The notes beneath the pieces were generated by a model. It saw only the letters and a list, made by a program, of their open reading frames with translations. It made no database searches and was not told where the DNA came from. 64,000 nucleotides of DNA from assembly GCF_000741715.1 (NCBI RefSeq), contig NZ_JGZN01000007.1:1-64000 (forward strand), given 5' to 3'. Below are positions 28,562-37,560 of the stretch, one piece after another. The stretch is from Bifidobacterium saguini DSM 23967 (GTDB taxonomy: Bacteria > Actinomycetota > Actinomycetes > Actinomycetales > Bifidobacteriaceae). The first letter of the stretch is position 1; the number at the start of each line of letters is the position of its first letter. The position numbers and the translations under genes were made by a program.

Positions 28562-28963
28562 CTATTCAACAATCTGACAAAACTCAATAGTTTCCGCATT
28601 CGGGCCATAAATATTAAAATAGCGAATGCCTTTATCCCAGAATGAAGGAATCGATTGAATCTCATCATCTTTTAGCTCCAGACCAAGAGCTTTGGCATTT
28701 TCAAATGCAGCTTCGATATCAGGAGTATTAAGAGCCCAGTGATTAATTGCTCCTGTGGTCATGGGAGCAGGATCCCCTTCCCAAGTCTCAATAGTCAAAT
28801 GACCATAGCGGAGAAAAGCACAACGATTCTCACCATTATGGAACAATCCAACCAGTTCAAATCCAATCACGTTAGTGTAAAATTCGATGGTCTCATCAAG
28901 ATCTTTCGCCGGCATCCCAGAGTGTTGGAAATCCGTCGTGAATAATGTCATCGGACTAGTCAT
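28562..28963 (-). CDS. VOC superfamily (glyoxalase/dioxygenase-like) protein
   Basis: 133 residues. One vicinal-oxygen-chelate domain with paired beta-alpha-beta-beta units: FQHSGMPAKDLDETIEFYTN, IGFELVG, RYGHLTIETWEG, then NHWALNTPDIEAAFENAKAL, YFNIYGPNAETIEFCQI. Likely metal ligands are H14, E59, H73 and E129. Homologues include glyoxalases, lactoylglutathione lyases and epimerases; the substrate cannot be told. It converges on the ROK gene and is followed upstream by a dehydrogenase, so it may serve carbohydrate metabolism. AAAGGAGAAC precedes the ATG. Confidence 0.85.
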   Translation of the reverse strand: MTSPMTLFTTDFQHSGMPAKDLDETIEFYTNVIGFELVGLFHNGENRCAFLRYGHLTIETWEGDPAPMTTGAINHWALNTPDIEAAFENAKALGLELKDDEIQSIPSFWDKGIRYFNIYGPNAETIEFCQIVE

Positions 28964-29075
28964 AATCCATGTTCTCCTTTGAACTATTGCATGAATAATT
29001 ATTGTAATACATCACAGTCCTACACATTCATAGGCAAGAGCTGCATATAGCATTCTTAGTGCTATTAAGTAATTC

Positions 29076-29106
29076 GGTCGCCGGGAAAAGGGAAAGACCG
29101 GCGACC
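29076..29106 (-). terminator. Hairpin after the zinc dehydrogenase gene
   Basis: GGTCGCCGG/CCGGCGACC stem with a 13-nt loop, 12 nt after the stop of the gene that starts at 30122. Only a weak U-rich flank follows (GAATTACTT), so it is a probable but not certain terminator. Confidence 0.6.
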
Positions 29107-29117
29107 AAGTCTGGTTG

Positions 29118-30122
29118 TTACTTGCCGACCTTGACGACAGCCTTGGATACGCCCTTGATCTTGCCATCAAGGAAGTCCTGAACCTCCTCGAGCTCAAGTT
29201 CATGGCTGATGAGCGGGGCTACGTTCATCTTGCCGGATTCAAGCAGGCTGATGGCGTCCTTGAAGGTGAGCGGGTTGATGAAGGAGCCCTGAATGGTCAG
29301 CTGCTTCTTGTAGATGTCGTAGGTGTTCATTTCGAAGTGCGCCTCCTGCGGGCCGACACCGAACATCAGCACCTGCGCGCCCTTCTTGGCTGCAGCCACG
29401 GCCTGCGCCTGGGTCTGCGGCAGTCCAACGGCTTCGATGATGACGTCGTAGGAATCAGCGGGGATGGCCTCACGAGTGGTGTTGTAGATGTTCTTGACGC
29501 CGAAGAGCTCCTGATTGCGCTTGAGCTTCTCGTCGAAGATGCCTGCAAGGTCCACCTGATGCACACCGTAGGCCTGAACGATCTGAGCGAACAGCTGCCC
29601 CATGAAGCCATCGCCAATCACCAGCGCCTTCTGGTAGGGGCGCAACTTGAGCAAATCCACGCCGTGCACGGCGCAGGAAATCGGCTCAATAGCGGCGGCA
29701 TCCTTCAGGGAGACGTTGTTAGGAAGCTTATAGACCACAGTTGCGGGAGCGGTGAACTGCTCGGCAAGGCCGCCATCGCGGGTAACGCCTACCGCGGAGA
29801 GATGATCGCACAGCTCAGGGCGCTGAGTGAGGCAGTATTCGCACTGGCCACAGTAGATGTTTGGATCGACGGCGACGCGATCGCCAGGCTTGACATTGGT
29901 GACCTCGGAACCGACAGCGGCGACGACACCGGAGTTCTCGTGGCCCAGCACGATAGGTGGCACTGCCGCGGCAGAACCCGGACGCCCGGCATACAGGTCG
30001 TGATCAGTACCGCACACGCCGGCATAGGCGGTGTTGATCAGCACTTCATTGGGTGCGATTTGTGGGGTAGGCAGGTCCTGAATTTCGAATTCCTTGACGC
30101 CGGTGAGCACGAGAGCCTTCAT
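29118..30122 (-). CDS. Zinc-dependent medium-chain alcohol/polyol dehydrogenase
   Basis: 334 residues of the MDR superfamily. The catalytic zinc site is C37 in GVCGTDHD with HE in LGHENSGVV, and E/C in [11 protein letters not shown]. The structural zinc lobe has all four Cys (CGQCEYC ... C). The Rossmann fold has [17 protein letters not shown], a variation on GxGxxG. It probably oxidises a sugar alcohol or secondary alcohol with NAD(P)+. GAAAGGACCTGTC precedes the ATG. It is monocistronic with AT-rich sequence upstream (30123-30260). Confidence 0.88.
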   Translation of the reverse strand: MKALVLTGVKEFEIQDLPTPQIAPNEVLINTAYAGVCGTDHDLYAGRPGSAAAVPPIVLGHENSGVVAAVGSEVTNVKPGDRVAVDPNIYCGQCEYCLTQRPELCDHLSAVGVTRDGGLAEQFTAPATVVYKLPNNVSLKDAAAIEPISCAVHGVDLLKLRPYQKALVIGDGFMGQLFAQIVQAYGVHQVDLAGIFDEKLKRNQELFGVKNIYNTTREAIPADSYDVIIEAVGLPQTQAQAVAAAKKGAQVLMFGVGPQEAHFEMNTYDIYKKQLTIQGSFINPLTFKDAISLLESGKMNVAPLISHELELEEVQDFLDGKIKGVSKAVVKVGK

Positions 30123-30266
30123 GACAGGTCCTTTCGGTACATATGAGCCTCAAGCAACTACGTTGTTCTGAGGCAAGCGATGCAATCCACTTTCGGATTG
30201 ATGCTTTAATCATACCATTTAAAAATCATTTAAACAAATCCTTTTTTTAAAAGTTTTTCTTCGAAT

Positions 30267-30300
30267 GGTGGCTGAGTAATACAATCACCACTCAGCCACC
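30267..30300 (-). terminator. Terminator after the dehydrogenase/small-ORF pair
   Basis: GGTGGCTGAGT/ACTCAGCCACC perfect 11-bp stem with a 12-nt loop. On the minus strand ATTCGAAGAAAAACTTTTAAAAAAAGG follows in pieces, giving only a delayed U-run. It lies 17 nt past the stop of the 39-codon ORF. Confidence 0.7.
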
Positions 30301-30316
30301 AAACTCTCATATGTAA

Positions 30317-30436
30317 TCAGCCAACAATCGACCATGGAGCTAAATAACTGGCATAAGATACAGCAACGCACGCACTTATGGCAATCACTACGGCAACAGC
30401 AAGCACTGCCGGCCAAGGTGAATCATTCCGCATCAT
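30317..30436 (-). CDS. Small single-span membrane protein (39 residues)
   Basis: An ORF with AAGGAAG just before ATG-ATG (start 30436) and TGA at 30317-30319. It begins MMRNDSPW, has a strongly hydrophobic helix AVLAVAVVIAISACVAVSYA and ends SYLAPWSIVG. It lies only 9 nt after the stop of the sorbitol-dehydrogenase-like gene and before a shared terminator, so it should be co-transcribed. I do not recognise a family. Small membrane proteins of this form often attach to transporters, and some sugar exporters or symporters have such partners; here that is only a guess. Confidence 0.6.
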   Translation of the reverse strand: MMRNDSPWPAVLAVAVVIAISACVAVSYASYLAPWSIVG

Positions 30437-30445
30437 CCGCTTCCT

Positions 30446-31483
30446 TTAATCAACTGTGATTTGAATCTTCACGTCTTCTGGACGTCCTTCTGCGACACGA
30501 TCAAATGCATCCTTGGCATGATCCATATCAAAAACACCAGAAATGAAAGGCTTCAAATCAATTCTTCCGGCTGCCACCAAATCAATGGCTTTCTGGTATA
30601 CGTTGGCATAGCGGAACACATTTTCAATACGGGTCTCTCTGGCCTGTACCTCAGTGATATCCATAGGAACCACGCCGTCCGCAGGAATTCCAACGATGAC
30701 CGTAACGTTGCCCGGCGCCCCCAATTTCCATAAATTATCGTATGCTTTTAAATTTCCAGAACACTCAAAGACACGATCCGCACCCCATCCATCAGTTTCC
30801 TCTGCAATGCGCTGCTGAAGGTCTTCCTTCTTGATATCCACAGGAATCGCACCTGGAATCTTGCTGGCAAGAGCTAGCTTGACATCGGAAACATCAGAGA
30901 TAAGAACTTTAGAGCATCCGCCCGCCATTGCAGCAGCTGCAACCATTAAACCGATAGTGCCCGCCCCTACAACTACGGCAACGTCGCCAGGCTTAATATC
31001 AGCTTTTGTCGCCGACCACATGCCCACAGCAAGTGGCTCAAGAAGAGCGCCTTCCCCATAACTCACATTTTCGGGAAGTTTATACGTAAATGCAGCAGGG
31101 TGGATAACTTCCTCGCATAGGCAGCCATCCACCGGAGGCGTGGCAAAGAAACGAACGGCGGGATCGATGTTATACAAACCAAGTTTGACCGCTTTGGAAT
31201 TCATATCCGGAATACCTGGCTCCATAGCAACACGGTCGCCCACTTTAAAGCCTGTTACATCAGGCCCAACTTCGAGCACAGTTCCGGAAGCCTCATGACC
31301 TAGAATCATCGGTTGCTCAACGATATATTTGCCAACACGCCCATGTGTGTAATAATGCAAATCCGAACCACAAATTCCTACTGTATGTGGTGCAATACGA
31401 AGTTCACCTGGACCAGGTGCAGGAACATCTGGAACCTGGCGCACATTAATTACGTCCTTACGTTCAAGCACTACCGCTTTCAT
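30446..31483 (-). CDS. Sorbitol/xylitol dehydrogenase-like MDR protein
   Basis: 345 residues. Catalytic zinc site C38 in [16 protein letters not shown] in [13 protein letters not shown], and E153-type ligand in [13 protein letters not shown] site [20 protein letters not shown], followed by D in LISDVSD which favours NAD+ over NADP+. The usual structural zinc lobe (four Cys) is replaced by [20 protein letters not shown], as in bacterial xylitol/sorbitol dehydrogenases of the polyol branch. It likely converts a polyol to a ketose. The gene is followed by the small membrane ORF. AAGGAGG precedes the ATG. Confidence 0.88.
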   Translation of the reverse strand: MKAVVLERKDVINVRQVPDVPAPGPGELRIAPHTVGICGSDLHYYTHGRVGKYIVEQPMILGHEASGTVLEVGPDVTGFKVGDRVAMEPGIPDMNSKAVKLGLYNIDPAVRFFATPPVDGCLCEEVIHPAAFTYKLPENVSYGEGALLEPLAVGMWSATKADIKPGDVAVVVGAGTIGLMVAAAAMAGGCSKVLISDVSDVKLALASKIPGAIPVDIKKEDLQQRIAEETDGWGADRVFECSGNLKAYDNLWKLGAPGNVTVIVGIPADGVVPMDITEVQARETRIENVFRYANVYQKAIDLVAAGRIDLKPFISGVFDMDHAKDAFDRVAEGRPEDVKIQITVD

Positions 31484-31696
31484 AATTTCCTCCTTGGAAC
31501 TATTCGTCCGACGTCATCGTCGTATTTTTTAGCGTATGAGCTAATGCGTGCTTATTCCTATACTGAGGTACCCAAAATGTGTACTTTTATGATGAATATT
31601 TAAAATAAAGCCTTATTGAAGTATAGATTTCAACTCTGCCAGTAGACTCCAAGAGCGATGATTGACCATCATTGCAATATTCACTTACATCAGCCT

Positions 31697-32572
31697 TCAT
31701 CGGTGCCTACGTCGGTATTCCGAAGGTGTCATACCCGTCTCCTGCCGAAATCTTCGATTAAAGTTAGCAGTATTCACATAGCCACATTCCTCTTGAATAC
31801 GTGCAATTCCAAAGTTGGTGGAGTCTAACAATCTACATGCCTTAGCGATGCGCAATCTTCGTACCATATTGGAAAAGCTCACACCCGCAGCCTGTTTGAA
31901 AAATCTTGAAAAAGCCGGTCCGCTCATCGATATTTCTTGAGCGACTCTTTGCAGAGACATCTCTTCAGATAAATGTTCCCCTATATATGACAGGACAGCA
32001 TTAATTCGATCTTCACTGCCGGAAGTCACATTACAGCTATACCCAGGCGTCACCACGCAAGACCACTCATCAGGGGGAGCATCTACAAATACTTGCAGTA
32101 AGTATAATAGAGACGCCAAGCGGCTCAGTCCTGCACAGGTACCCATCTCACTTAATATCCTCGCCGCTTTTGCAGCCGACGGACCATCAAGCACAACTGC
32201 ACGTTCTGATCGGCGAAGCAAACCATATAAAGATGACGCTTCCGGAAATACACGAATCAATGAGTTCAGGCGATTAGGATGAATTTGACATAGCACATCT
32301 CTCTCGGGCTGCGTTTGTCCTACATCTAAATCAGAAATCCAATTATGGGGAACATTGGGACCAAGCATAAATACCTGCCCCTCATGGAAAGGAACCATTG
32401 CATCGCCCGCCATCATAAAACCTGTTCCCTCTCGGATAAGATGAATCTCAATTTCAGGATGATGATGCCACCGGGCCAACGACGATGGATAGCCATGCTC
32501 GGACCAACGAATTGCCTCATCGCATTCTGACACTATTACTTCAAGTGTTCCTTTTTCCTTGCCACTTATCAT
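31697..32572 (-). CDS. AraC-family transcriptional regulator with cupin sensor (second of a pair)
   Basis: 291 residues. N-terminal cupin-type sugar-sensing domain with WSEHGYPSSLARWHHHPEIE and EGQVFMLGPNVPHNWISD. C-terminal two helix-turn-helix motifs: MSLQRVAQEISMSGPAFSRF and IARIQEECGYVNTANFNRRF, ending TPSEYRRRHR. It lies 13 nt after the stop of a paralogue with the same layout. The start lacks a good Shine-Dalgarno site, so translation may be coupled to the upstream gene. Its AT-rich coding differs from the GH31 operon upstream. Confidence 0.88.
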   Translation of the reverse strand: MISGKEKGTLEVIVSECDEAIRWSEHGYPSSLARWHHHPEIEIHLIREGTGFMMAGDAMVPFHEGQVFMLGPNVPHNWISDLDVGQTQPERDVLCQIHPNRLNSLIRVFPEASSLYGLLRRSERAVVLDGPSAAKAARILSEMGTCAGLSRLASLLYLLQVFVDAPPDEWSCVVTPGYSCNVTSGSEDRINAVLSYIGEHLSEEMSLQRVAQEISMSGPAFSRFFKQAAGVSFSNMVRRLRIAKACRLLDSTNFGIARIQEECGYVNTANFNRRFRQETGMTPSEYRRRHR

Positions 32573-32585
32573 AAAAAAATCACCA

Positions 32586-33464
32586 TCAATCGCGATGTTG
32601 TTTCCTATATTCAGAAGGAGTAACTCCGACTTCTTTCAAAAAACTACGATTGAAATTGGCCGCGTTGGGATACCCAACTTCTTTTCGAATTTGCGCGATA
32701 CTTAAACCTGTAGAAACAAGCAGACGGCAAGCTTTAGAAATCCTCAGCCTAGTCACCAATTCAGAAAAACGCATACCTGATGCCGCATGGAAAAAACGCG
32801 AAAACGCATTAGGATGCATTACCACAATTTTTGCGACATCCTGCACAGTAATATCATCACCTAAATGCTCATTGATGTATGAAATAACAGTATTAATTCT
32901 GCCTGTGGTATCGAAACGCGTATTTGGCGCATAATTACCGTTAAGGACCATGCTCCATTCATCATCTGGCGCTTGAGCAAATATCGCTAATATGGACATT
33001 AAATCCACAAACCGATCAGTTTCTCCATGCTGCCCCATTGACTCCATTATTTTCGCAACACGCCTGCGCGACTCGCCTCGCAAAATAATCACACGATTAG
33101 ATCGACTTATCAAGCGTCTAAAAGGAAGAGTCTCGGGGAATTGCACACTCAACGCTTCCACTTGTTCATCGCTAAAATGACAGAAGATATCACGATGGTT
33201 TAAGCGCTCTCCAGCTTCGATATCAGAAATCCAGTTGTGAGGAACATTCCTGCCAATCATCGACACTTGTCCTGGAATAAACGGAAGCAGAGTATCTCCA
33301 ACCATCATTTGACCGAAGCCCTGACGAATCAAGTGAATCTCTATCTCATCATGATGATGCCAACGCGCAAGTTCCGAAGGATATCCATGTTCGGCCCAAC
33401 GTATAGATGCATTGTGAAGGGGTTCCATGAATTCAAATTCGCCGGTATTGAATTTTGCAATCAT
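32586..33464 (-). CDS. AraC-family transcriptional regulator with cupin sensor (first of a pair)
   Basis: About 292 residues from the ATG at 33464 with GAAAGGGGGG upstream; the frame extends to 33512 without a ribosome site. Cupin domain: WAEHGYPSELARWHHHDEIE, PGQVSMIGRNVPHNWISDIE. DNA-binding part: ITVQDVAKIVVMHPNAFSRF and IAQIRKEVGYPNAANFNRSF, ending TPSEYRKQHR. It is plainly a paralogue of the next gene, and both lie just after the GH31/ABC operon behind a terminator. They are the best candidates to bind the 21-bp-spaced direct repeat upstream of the binding-protein gene. Confidence 0.89.
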   Translation of the reverse strand: MIAKFNTGEFEFMEPLHNASIRWAEHGYPSELARWHHHDEIEIHLIRQGFGQMMVGDTLLPFIPGQVSMIGRNVPHNWISDIEAGERLNHRDIFCHFSDEQVEALSVQFPETLPFRRLISRSNRVIILRGESRRRVAKIMESMGQHGETDRFVDLMSILAIFAQAPDDEWSMVLNGNYAPNTRFDTTGRINTVISYINEHLGDDITVQDVAKIVVMHPNAFSRFFHAASGMRFSELVTRLRISKACRLLVSTGLSIAQIRKEVGYPNAANFNRSFLKEVGVTPSEYRKQHRD

Positions 33465-33495
33465 GCACCCCCCTTTCAAAAAGCAGAAAAATGGA

Positions 33496-33529
33496 AGCGG
33501 CCACAGACCCATTCAGGACAGTGGCCGCT
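33496..33529 (-). terminator. Terminator of the sugar importer/GH31 operon
   Basis: AGCGGCCAC/GTGGCCGCT stem with a 16-nt loop, followed on the minus strand by TCCATTTTTC. It separates the GH31 gene from the AraC-type genes. Confidence 0.8.
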
Positions 33530-33553
33530 CACGCCACAGCGAATTAACGCCGA

Positions 33554-35680
33554 CTAGATTGTTTTGGTTAGGTTGTGGTGTTGGTTGTTGCGGGCGTAGA
33601 CGGGGATGACGTCGAGCGGTGCGTCGGCGTTGGTTCGTGTGCCGCCCGGGTGAGTGGTTCCGTCGTGGAGGTTGGTCCAGGTGGTATCGGGGCCGCCGGG
33701 CAGGTAGACGGTCCTGCTGGTGGCCCCGGCACGGGTGACGGGGGCGACGAGCAGGTCGGGGCCGAACATGTATTCGTCGTTGATGTCGGCCGCGTCGGGG
33801 TCGTCGGGGAATTCGTAGAAGAGGCCGCGCACGAGGGGCTGGCCTTCGGTGTGGGCCTGGTCGAACAGTTCGCGCGTGTAGGGGCGCATGGCCTCGCGTA
33901 TGCGGATGTATTTGACGAGGATGCGTTCGACGTCCTCGCCCATACTCCAGGGTTCGTTGTCGGCTCCGGAGTAGAAGCGCGGGGTGCCGTCCTTGGCGCG
34001 TACCATCTCCTTGAGGGCGCCCTCCTCGTAGAGGATGGCCTCGTGGGCCTTGTCGAGCGGGGTCATCTGGTCGCGAGTGTGTTCCGGGGCCGCGAGGCTG
34101 CGGTTGCCGTGGTTGCGCATGACGGGCAGGAAGCAGGAGAACTGGGCCCAGCGGATGAACAGCTCGCGGAACTCCTCGGATTCGATGTCGCCGTTGTGGA
34201 ACCCGCCCATGTCGGTGGTGAACCAGGGGATGCCGGCCATGCCCATGTGGATGGCGCAGGTGATCTGGGCCTTCAGGTCCCTGAACGTGGAGCCGACGTC
34301 GCCGCTCCATACCAGGGCCCCGTATCTTTGGGAGCCGGCCCACGCGCAGCGGGTCAGGTTGACGATCTCGCCTTCGCGTCCCATGTCCCGCTGGCCCTCG
34401 TAGAAGCCCCTGTTGTACTCGACCGGGTAGATGTTGCCCACCTGTTCGTTCGGGCCGGCGTGGTAGCGCCAGTTCTCGAAGTCGTAGGACCCGTATTCGG
34501 GTTCGGCCTCGTCGAGCCAGAACGCGTCGACGCCGAGGTCGGCGTAGTTCCTCCTACACTTGTCCCACACGTATTCGCGGGTGGCGGGGTTGGTGGCGTC
34601 GATGAACGTGCACGGCTCCCAGGCCATCATGGCGATGTCCTCGCCACGTTCGGGGCGGACGAGCAGGTTGCGCGACTTGAGCTCGACGTAGTTCTCGCTG
34701 GTGAGCGCGACCTGGGGCCATACGGAGACCATGAGCTTGACGCCCATGGCGTGCAGTTCGTCGCACATGGCCTTCGGGTCGGGCCAGAACTCGTCCTCGA
34801 ACCGGAAGTCGCCCATGCGCGGCCAGTGGAAGAAGTCGATGACGACGAGGTCCAGGGGGATGCCGCGGCGTTTGAACCCCCGCACGGTCTCGAGCAGCTG
34901 CTCCTGGTTCCAGTAGCGCAGCTTGCACTGCCAGAAGCCGAGTCCCCATTCGGGCATGACGGGCGCGTGGCCGGTCGCATCGGCGTACTGGCGTTCGATC
35001 TGGGCCGGCGTGCCGCCCGCGGTCACCCAATAGTCCAGCTGGCGGCTCGAACGGGCGTTCCACCTGGTCTGGTTGGCCGCGAAGTCGACCTGCCCGATGG
35101 CCGGGTTGTTCCACAGGAACCCGTATCCCGCGGAGGAGACCACGAACGGCACCGACGCCTGGGAGTTGCGGTGCGCGAGCTCGAGCGTGCACCCCTTCAG
35201 GTCGAGCGTGTCCTGCTGGTACTCGCCCATGCCGTACAGGTGCTCGTCCTTCGGGGCGAGGAACGACACGGTCACGTCGTGATCGCCGCCTGTGATGGGC
35301 CTGTAGGTGCGGGCCCTGAGGTTCAGGGAGCCGCCCTCGCCGGTCTCCTCGAACAGGAGCGTGCCGTCCTTGCGGTGGAAGGAAAGCCGGCAGACGAACG
35401 CCTCGTACCCCTGGCATCCGTTCCACCAGTGGCGGGCCCGGGCCTTGACGACGATCTCGCCGTTCGTGACGGTGGCCGTGTCGGCCTCCCCGTCGATGTC
35501 GATGCTGAAGCCCTCGGGGTCGGGCCTCTCGCGCAGGGCCCACGCCGTGTCGTCGACCGGGTGCATGCGCGCCGAACGCACGCGCACGCTGTTGGCGCCC
35601 CACGGCTCGATCCTCAGGTACTCGCCGTCACCGGTCCACAGCAACGCGGTACCGTCCCCGGACAAGGTGAATTGCGTCAT
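33554..35680 (-). CDS. Glycoside hydrolase family 31 (alpha-xylosidase/alpha-glucosidase type)
   Basis: 708 residues, no signal peptide, AAGGAGAACG before the ATG. N-terminal beta-sandwich (1-240), then the (beta/alpha)8 barrel starting MPEWGLGFWQCKLRYWNQEQ. The catalytic nucleophile is D390 in DAFWLDEAEPE and the acid/base is D461 in LVWSGDVGSTF. Other family blocks: IDFFHWPRMGDFRFEDEFWP and WFTTDMGGFHNG. The pattern is nearer to alpha-xylosidases such as YicI/Xyl31 than to yeast-type alpha-glucosidases, but the specificity is inferred. It should act in the cytoplasm on the oligosaccharide imported by the three upstream genes. GC content is far above the AraC genes next door. Confidence 0.9.
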   Translation of the reverse strand: MTQFTLSGDGTALLWTGDGEYLRIEPWGANSVRVRSARMHPVDDTAWALRERPDPEGFSIDIDGEADTATVTNGEIVVKARARHWWNGCQGYEAFVCRLSFHRKDGTLLFEETGEGGSLNLRARTYRPITGGDHDVTVSFLAPKDEHLYGMGEYQQDTLDLKGCTLELAHRNSQASVPFVVSSAGYGFLWNNPAIGQVDFAANQTRWNARSSRQLDYWVTAGGTPAQIERQYADATGHAPVMPEWGLGFWQCKLRYWNQEQLLETVRGFKRRGIPLDLVVIDFFHWPRMGDFRFEDEFWPDPKAMCDELHAMGVKLMVSVWPQVALTSENYVELKSRNLLVRPERGEDIAMMAWEPCTFIDATNPATREYVWDKCRRNYADLGVDAFWLDEAEPEYGSYDFENWRYHAGPNEQVGNIYPVEYNRGFYEGQRDMGREGEIVNLTRCAWAGSQRYGALVWSGDVGSTFRDLKAQITCAIHMGMAGIPWFTTDMGGFHNGDIESEEFRELFIRWAQFSCFLPVMRNHGNRSLAAPEHTRDQMTPLDKAHEAILYEEGALKEMVRAKDGTPRFYSGADNEPWSMGEDVERILVKYIRIREAMRPYTRELFDQAHTEGQPLVRGLFYEFPDDPDAADINDEYMFGPDLLVAPVTRAGATSRTVYLPGGPDTTWTNLHDGTTHPGGTRTNADAPLDVIPVYARNNQHHNLTKTI

Positions 35681-35706
35681 TTTTCGTTCTCCTTATCGTT
35701 TGATGC

Positions 35707-35726
35707 CCATGACGTCGTCGTCATGG
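35707..35726 (-). repeat. Perfect hairpin between the permease gene and GH31
   Basis: CCATGACG-TCGT-CGTCATGG, an 8-bp perfect stem with a 4-nt loop in the 66-nt gap before GH31. It could limit readthrough or stabilise an mRNA end. Confidence 0.5.
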
Positions 35727-35746
35727 CTTTTCCTTCCGGCAGGCCG

Positions 35747-36562
35747 TCAGTCCTTGATCGCGCCGGCGGTCACGCCCGCGGCCACGTACTTCTGCGCGAC
35801 CAGCAGCAGCACCGCGGTCGGCACCGACGCGAGCACGGCCGTGGCCATGAGCGGCCCCCACTCCTCGTTGTTCGCCGAGATGAAGTCGTAGATGCCCATC
35901 GTGATCGGGCGGAGCTTGCCGCCGCCCGGGTTCAGCGTGGACGCGAACATGAAGTCCGACCACGCCCACAGGAACGCGAACAGCGACGTGGTCACGATCG
36001 TGTTGCGCGACAGGGGGATCACGATCTGCGTGAAGATCCTCCAATTCGACGCGCCGTCGATCTTCGCGGCCTCGATCAGCGACTTCGGCATGGTCTGCAT
36101 GAACGCCGTCTGCAGAATCACCGCGAACGGGATCGACAGCGTGCTGTCCGCGAGGATCAGGCCCGGGATCGAATCCAGGAGCCCCAGATCGTTGAACAGC
36201 GAGTAGAAGCCCAGGGACATGACCACCGCCGGTATCATCTGCGCGAGGATCAGGACGAAGTTCATGCTCCTCGCGCCCGCGAAGTCCAGGAAGCTGATCG
36301 AATACGCCGCAGGCAGCGCCACGACCAGCGTCACCAGCACCACGCTGAACGCGATCAGCAGCGACGTGCCCAGATACGGCAGCTGCGTGCGGAACACCGA
36401 CCCGTAGTTCGCGAGGGTGAAATCCCTCGGCCACAGGTCCGCCGAACGGATCGAACGCCGCTGGGTGAACGAGATGTTGACCATCCAGTACATCGGGAAC
36501 AACATGACCATGGTCAGCACGACCGCGATCACCGTCTTCCACCAGGTGGGACGATGCCTCAT
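35747..36562 (-). CDS. ABC sugar transporter permease (MalG/UgpE type)
   Basis: 271 residues with six membrane segments. It starts MRHRPTWWKTVIAVVLTMVM. The EAA loop that docks the ATPase is EAAKIDGASNWRIFTQIVIP, with the conserved G and P. It ends AAGVTAGAIKD, the typical tail of MalG-like proteins. It overlaps or abuts the upstream permease gene (1 nt gap). No ATPase gene is in the operon; a shared MsmK/MalK-type ATPase elsewhere is expected. Confidence 0.94.
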   Translation of the reverse strand: MRHRPTWWKTVIAVVLTMVMLFPMYWMVNISFTQRRSIRSADLWPRDFTLANYGSVFRTQLPYLGTSLLIAFSVVLVTLVVALPAAYSISFLDFAGARSMNFVLILAQMIPAVVMSLGFYSLFNDLGLLDSIPGLILADSTLSIPFAVILQTAFMQTMPKSLIEAAKIDGASNWRIFTQIVIPLSRNTIVTTSLFAFLWAWSDFMFASTLNPGGGKLRPITMGIYDFISANNEEWGPLMATAVLASVPTAVLLLVAQKYVAAGVTAGAIKD

Positions 36563-36563
36563 G

Positions 36564-37508
36564 TCAGGCCTCCTCTTCCTTCCTCTGCGCCCACAGATAG
36601 ACGAACGCGAACGCCAGGGCCACCAGGATCAGGATCGTGCCGATCACCGAGGCCTCCGAATACTGGATCGTCATATGGCTGCCCTTCGCGAACGCCAGAG
36701 CGTACGCCCACGTCGCCAGGGTCTGCGACGTGCCCGTGCCCTGCGTCATCAGCCAGATGATGTCCACCGTCTTGAGCGTGTACACGAAACCCAGCATCAA
36801 CGTGATCAGCGTCACCGGACGCAACAGCGGGAACGTGATCCGCCAGAACCGCTGCCAGCCATTGCACCCATCGATCGACGCGGCCTCATACAGATCACCG
36901 TTGATGTTCTGCAACCCCGAATACAGGATCACCAGATTGAACGGGATGCCCAGCCAGATATTCGCGATGATCACCGCCCACAGCGAATTATCCGCCTGCA
37001 GCCACCAGACCGGATCCACGCCGAACAACCCCAGGAACCTGTTCAGGATCCCGTTGTCTGCGTCCATCATCCACTGCCACGTCGTGCCCGACACCATCGG
37101 AGGCAACAACCACGGCACCAGGAAAATACCACGCAGGAACCCCGACAACCGGAAACTCTGGTTGAAGAACACAGCCAACGCCAACCCCAACGCATACTGC
37201 ACCACGATCGACGCGAACACGAACACCAGGGTCTGCCCCAACGTCACCCAGAACTCGGACGACGACAACACCTCCCGATACACATCCAACCCCGTGAACG
37301 GCGCATCACCCGTCACGAACGTCCGACGCGTATACCGATGCAGACTCATCGAAACATTCTGCACAAGAGGCGACACATAAAACAACAACAAATACACAAC
37401 CAACGGAGCCGCAAAACCAAACGCCGCCAACCGAGACTTCGAGAACCATCTCCGAACAAATCCGGGAACAGATGGCGTCACAATCTTCGCAGACGCAACA
37501 GCACTCAT
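36564..37508 (-). CDS. ABC sugar transporter permease (MalF/UgpA type)
   Basis: About 314 residues from the ATG at 37508 (MSAVASAKIVTPSVPGFV) with AAAAGAGGAATT upstream. Six membrane segments; the EAA loop is YEAASIDGCNGWQRFWRITF. Other features: VFFNQSFRLSGFLRGIFLVP and PPMVSGTTWQWMMDADNGIL. It pairs with the downstream permease. The open frame back to 37574 runs into the intergenic hairpin and is not needed. Codons in the first ~60 residues are strongly T/G-ended. Confidence 0.94.
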   Translation of the reverse strand: MSAVASAKIVTPSVPGFVRRWFSKSRLAAFGFAAPLVVYLLLFYVSPLVQNVSMSLHRYTRRTFVTGDAPFTGLDVYREVLSSSEFWVTLGQTLVFVFASIVVQYALGLALAVFFNQSFRLSGFLRGIFLVPWLLPPMVSGTTWQWMMDADNGILNRFLGLFGVDPVWWLQADNSLWAVIIANIWLGIPFNLVILYSGLQNINGDLYEAASIDGCNGWQRFWRITFPLLRPVTLITLMLGFVYTLKTVDIIWLMTQGTGTSQTLATWAYALAFAKGSHMTIQYSEASVIGTILILVALAFAFVYLWAQRKEEEA

Positions 37509-37560
37509 AATTCCTCTTTTCGCGCAGAACCACTCATATGACCAGCACTGCACCTTGAAC

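Noticed and set aside
33575-36760. A 1061-codon open frame opposite GH31 and the permeases
   Set aside because: GC-rich codons of GH31 and the permeases leave few stops on the complement. The text becomes an Arg/Gln/His-rich string towards its end, and there is no ribosome site.
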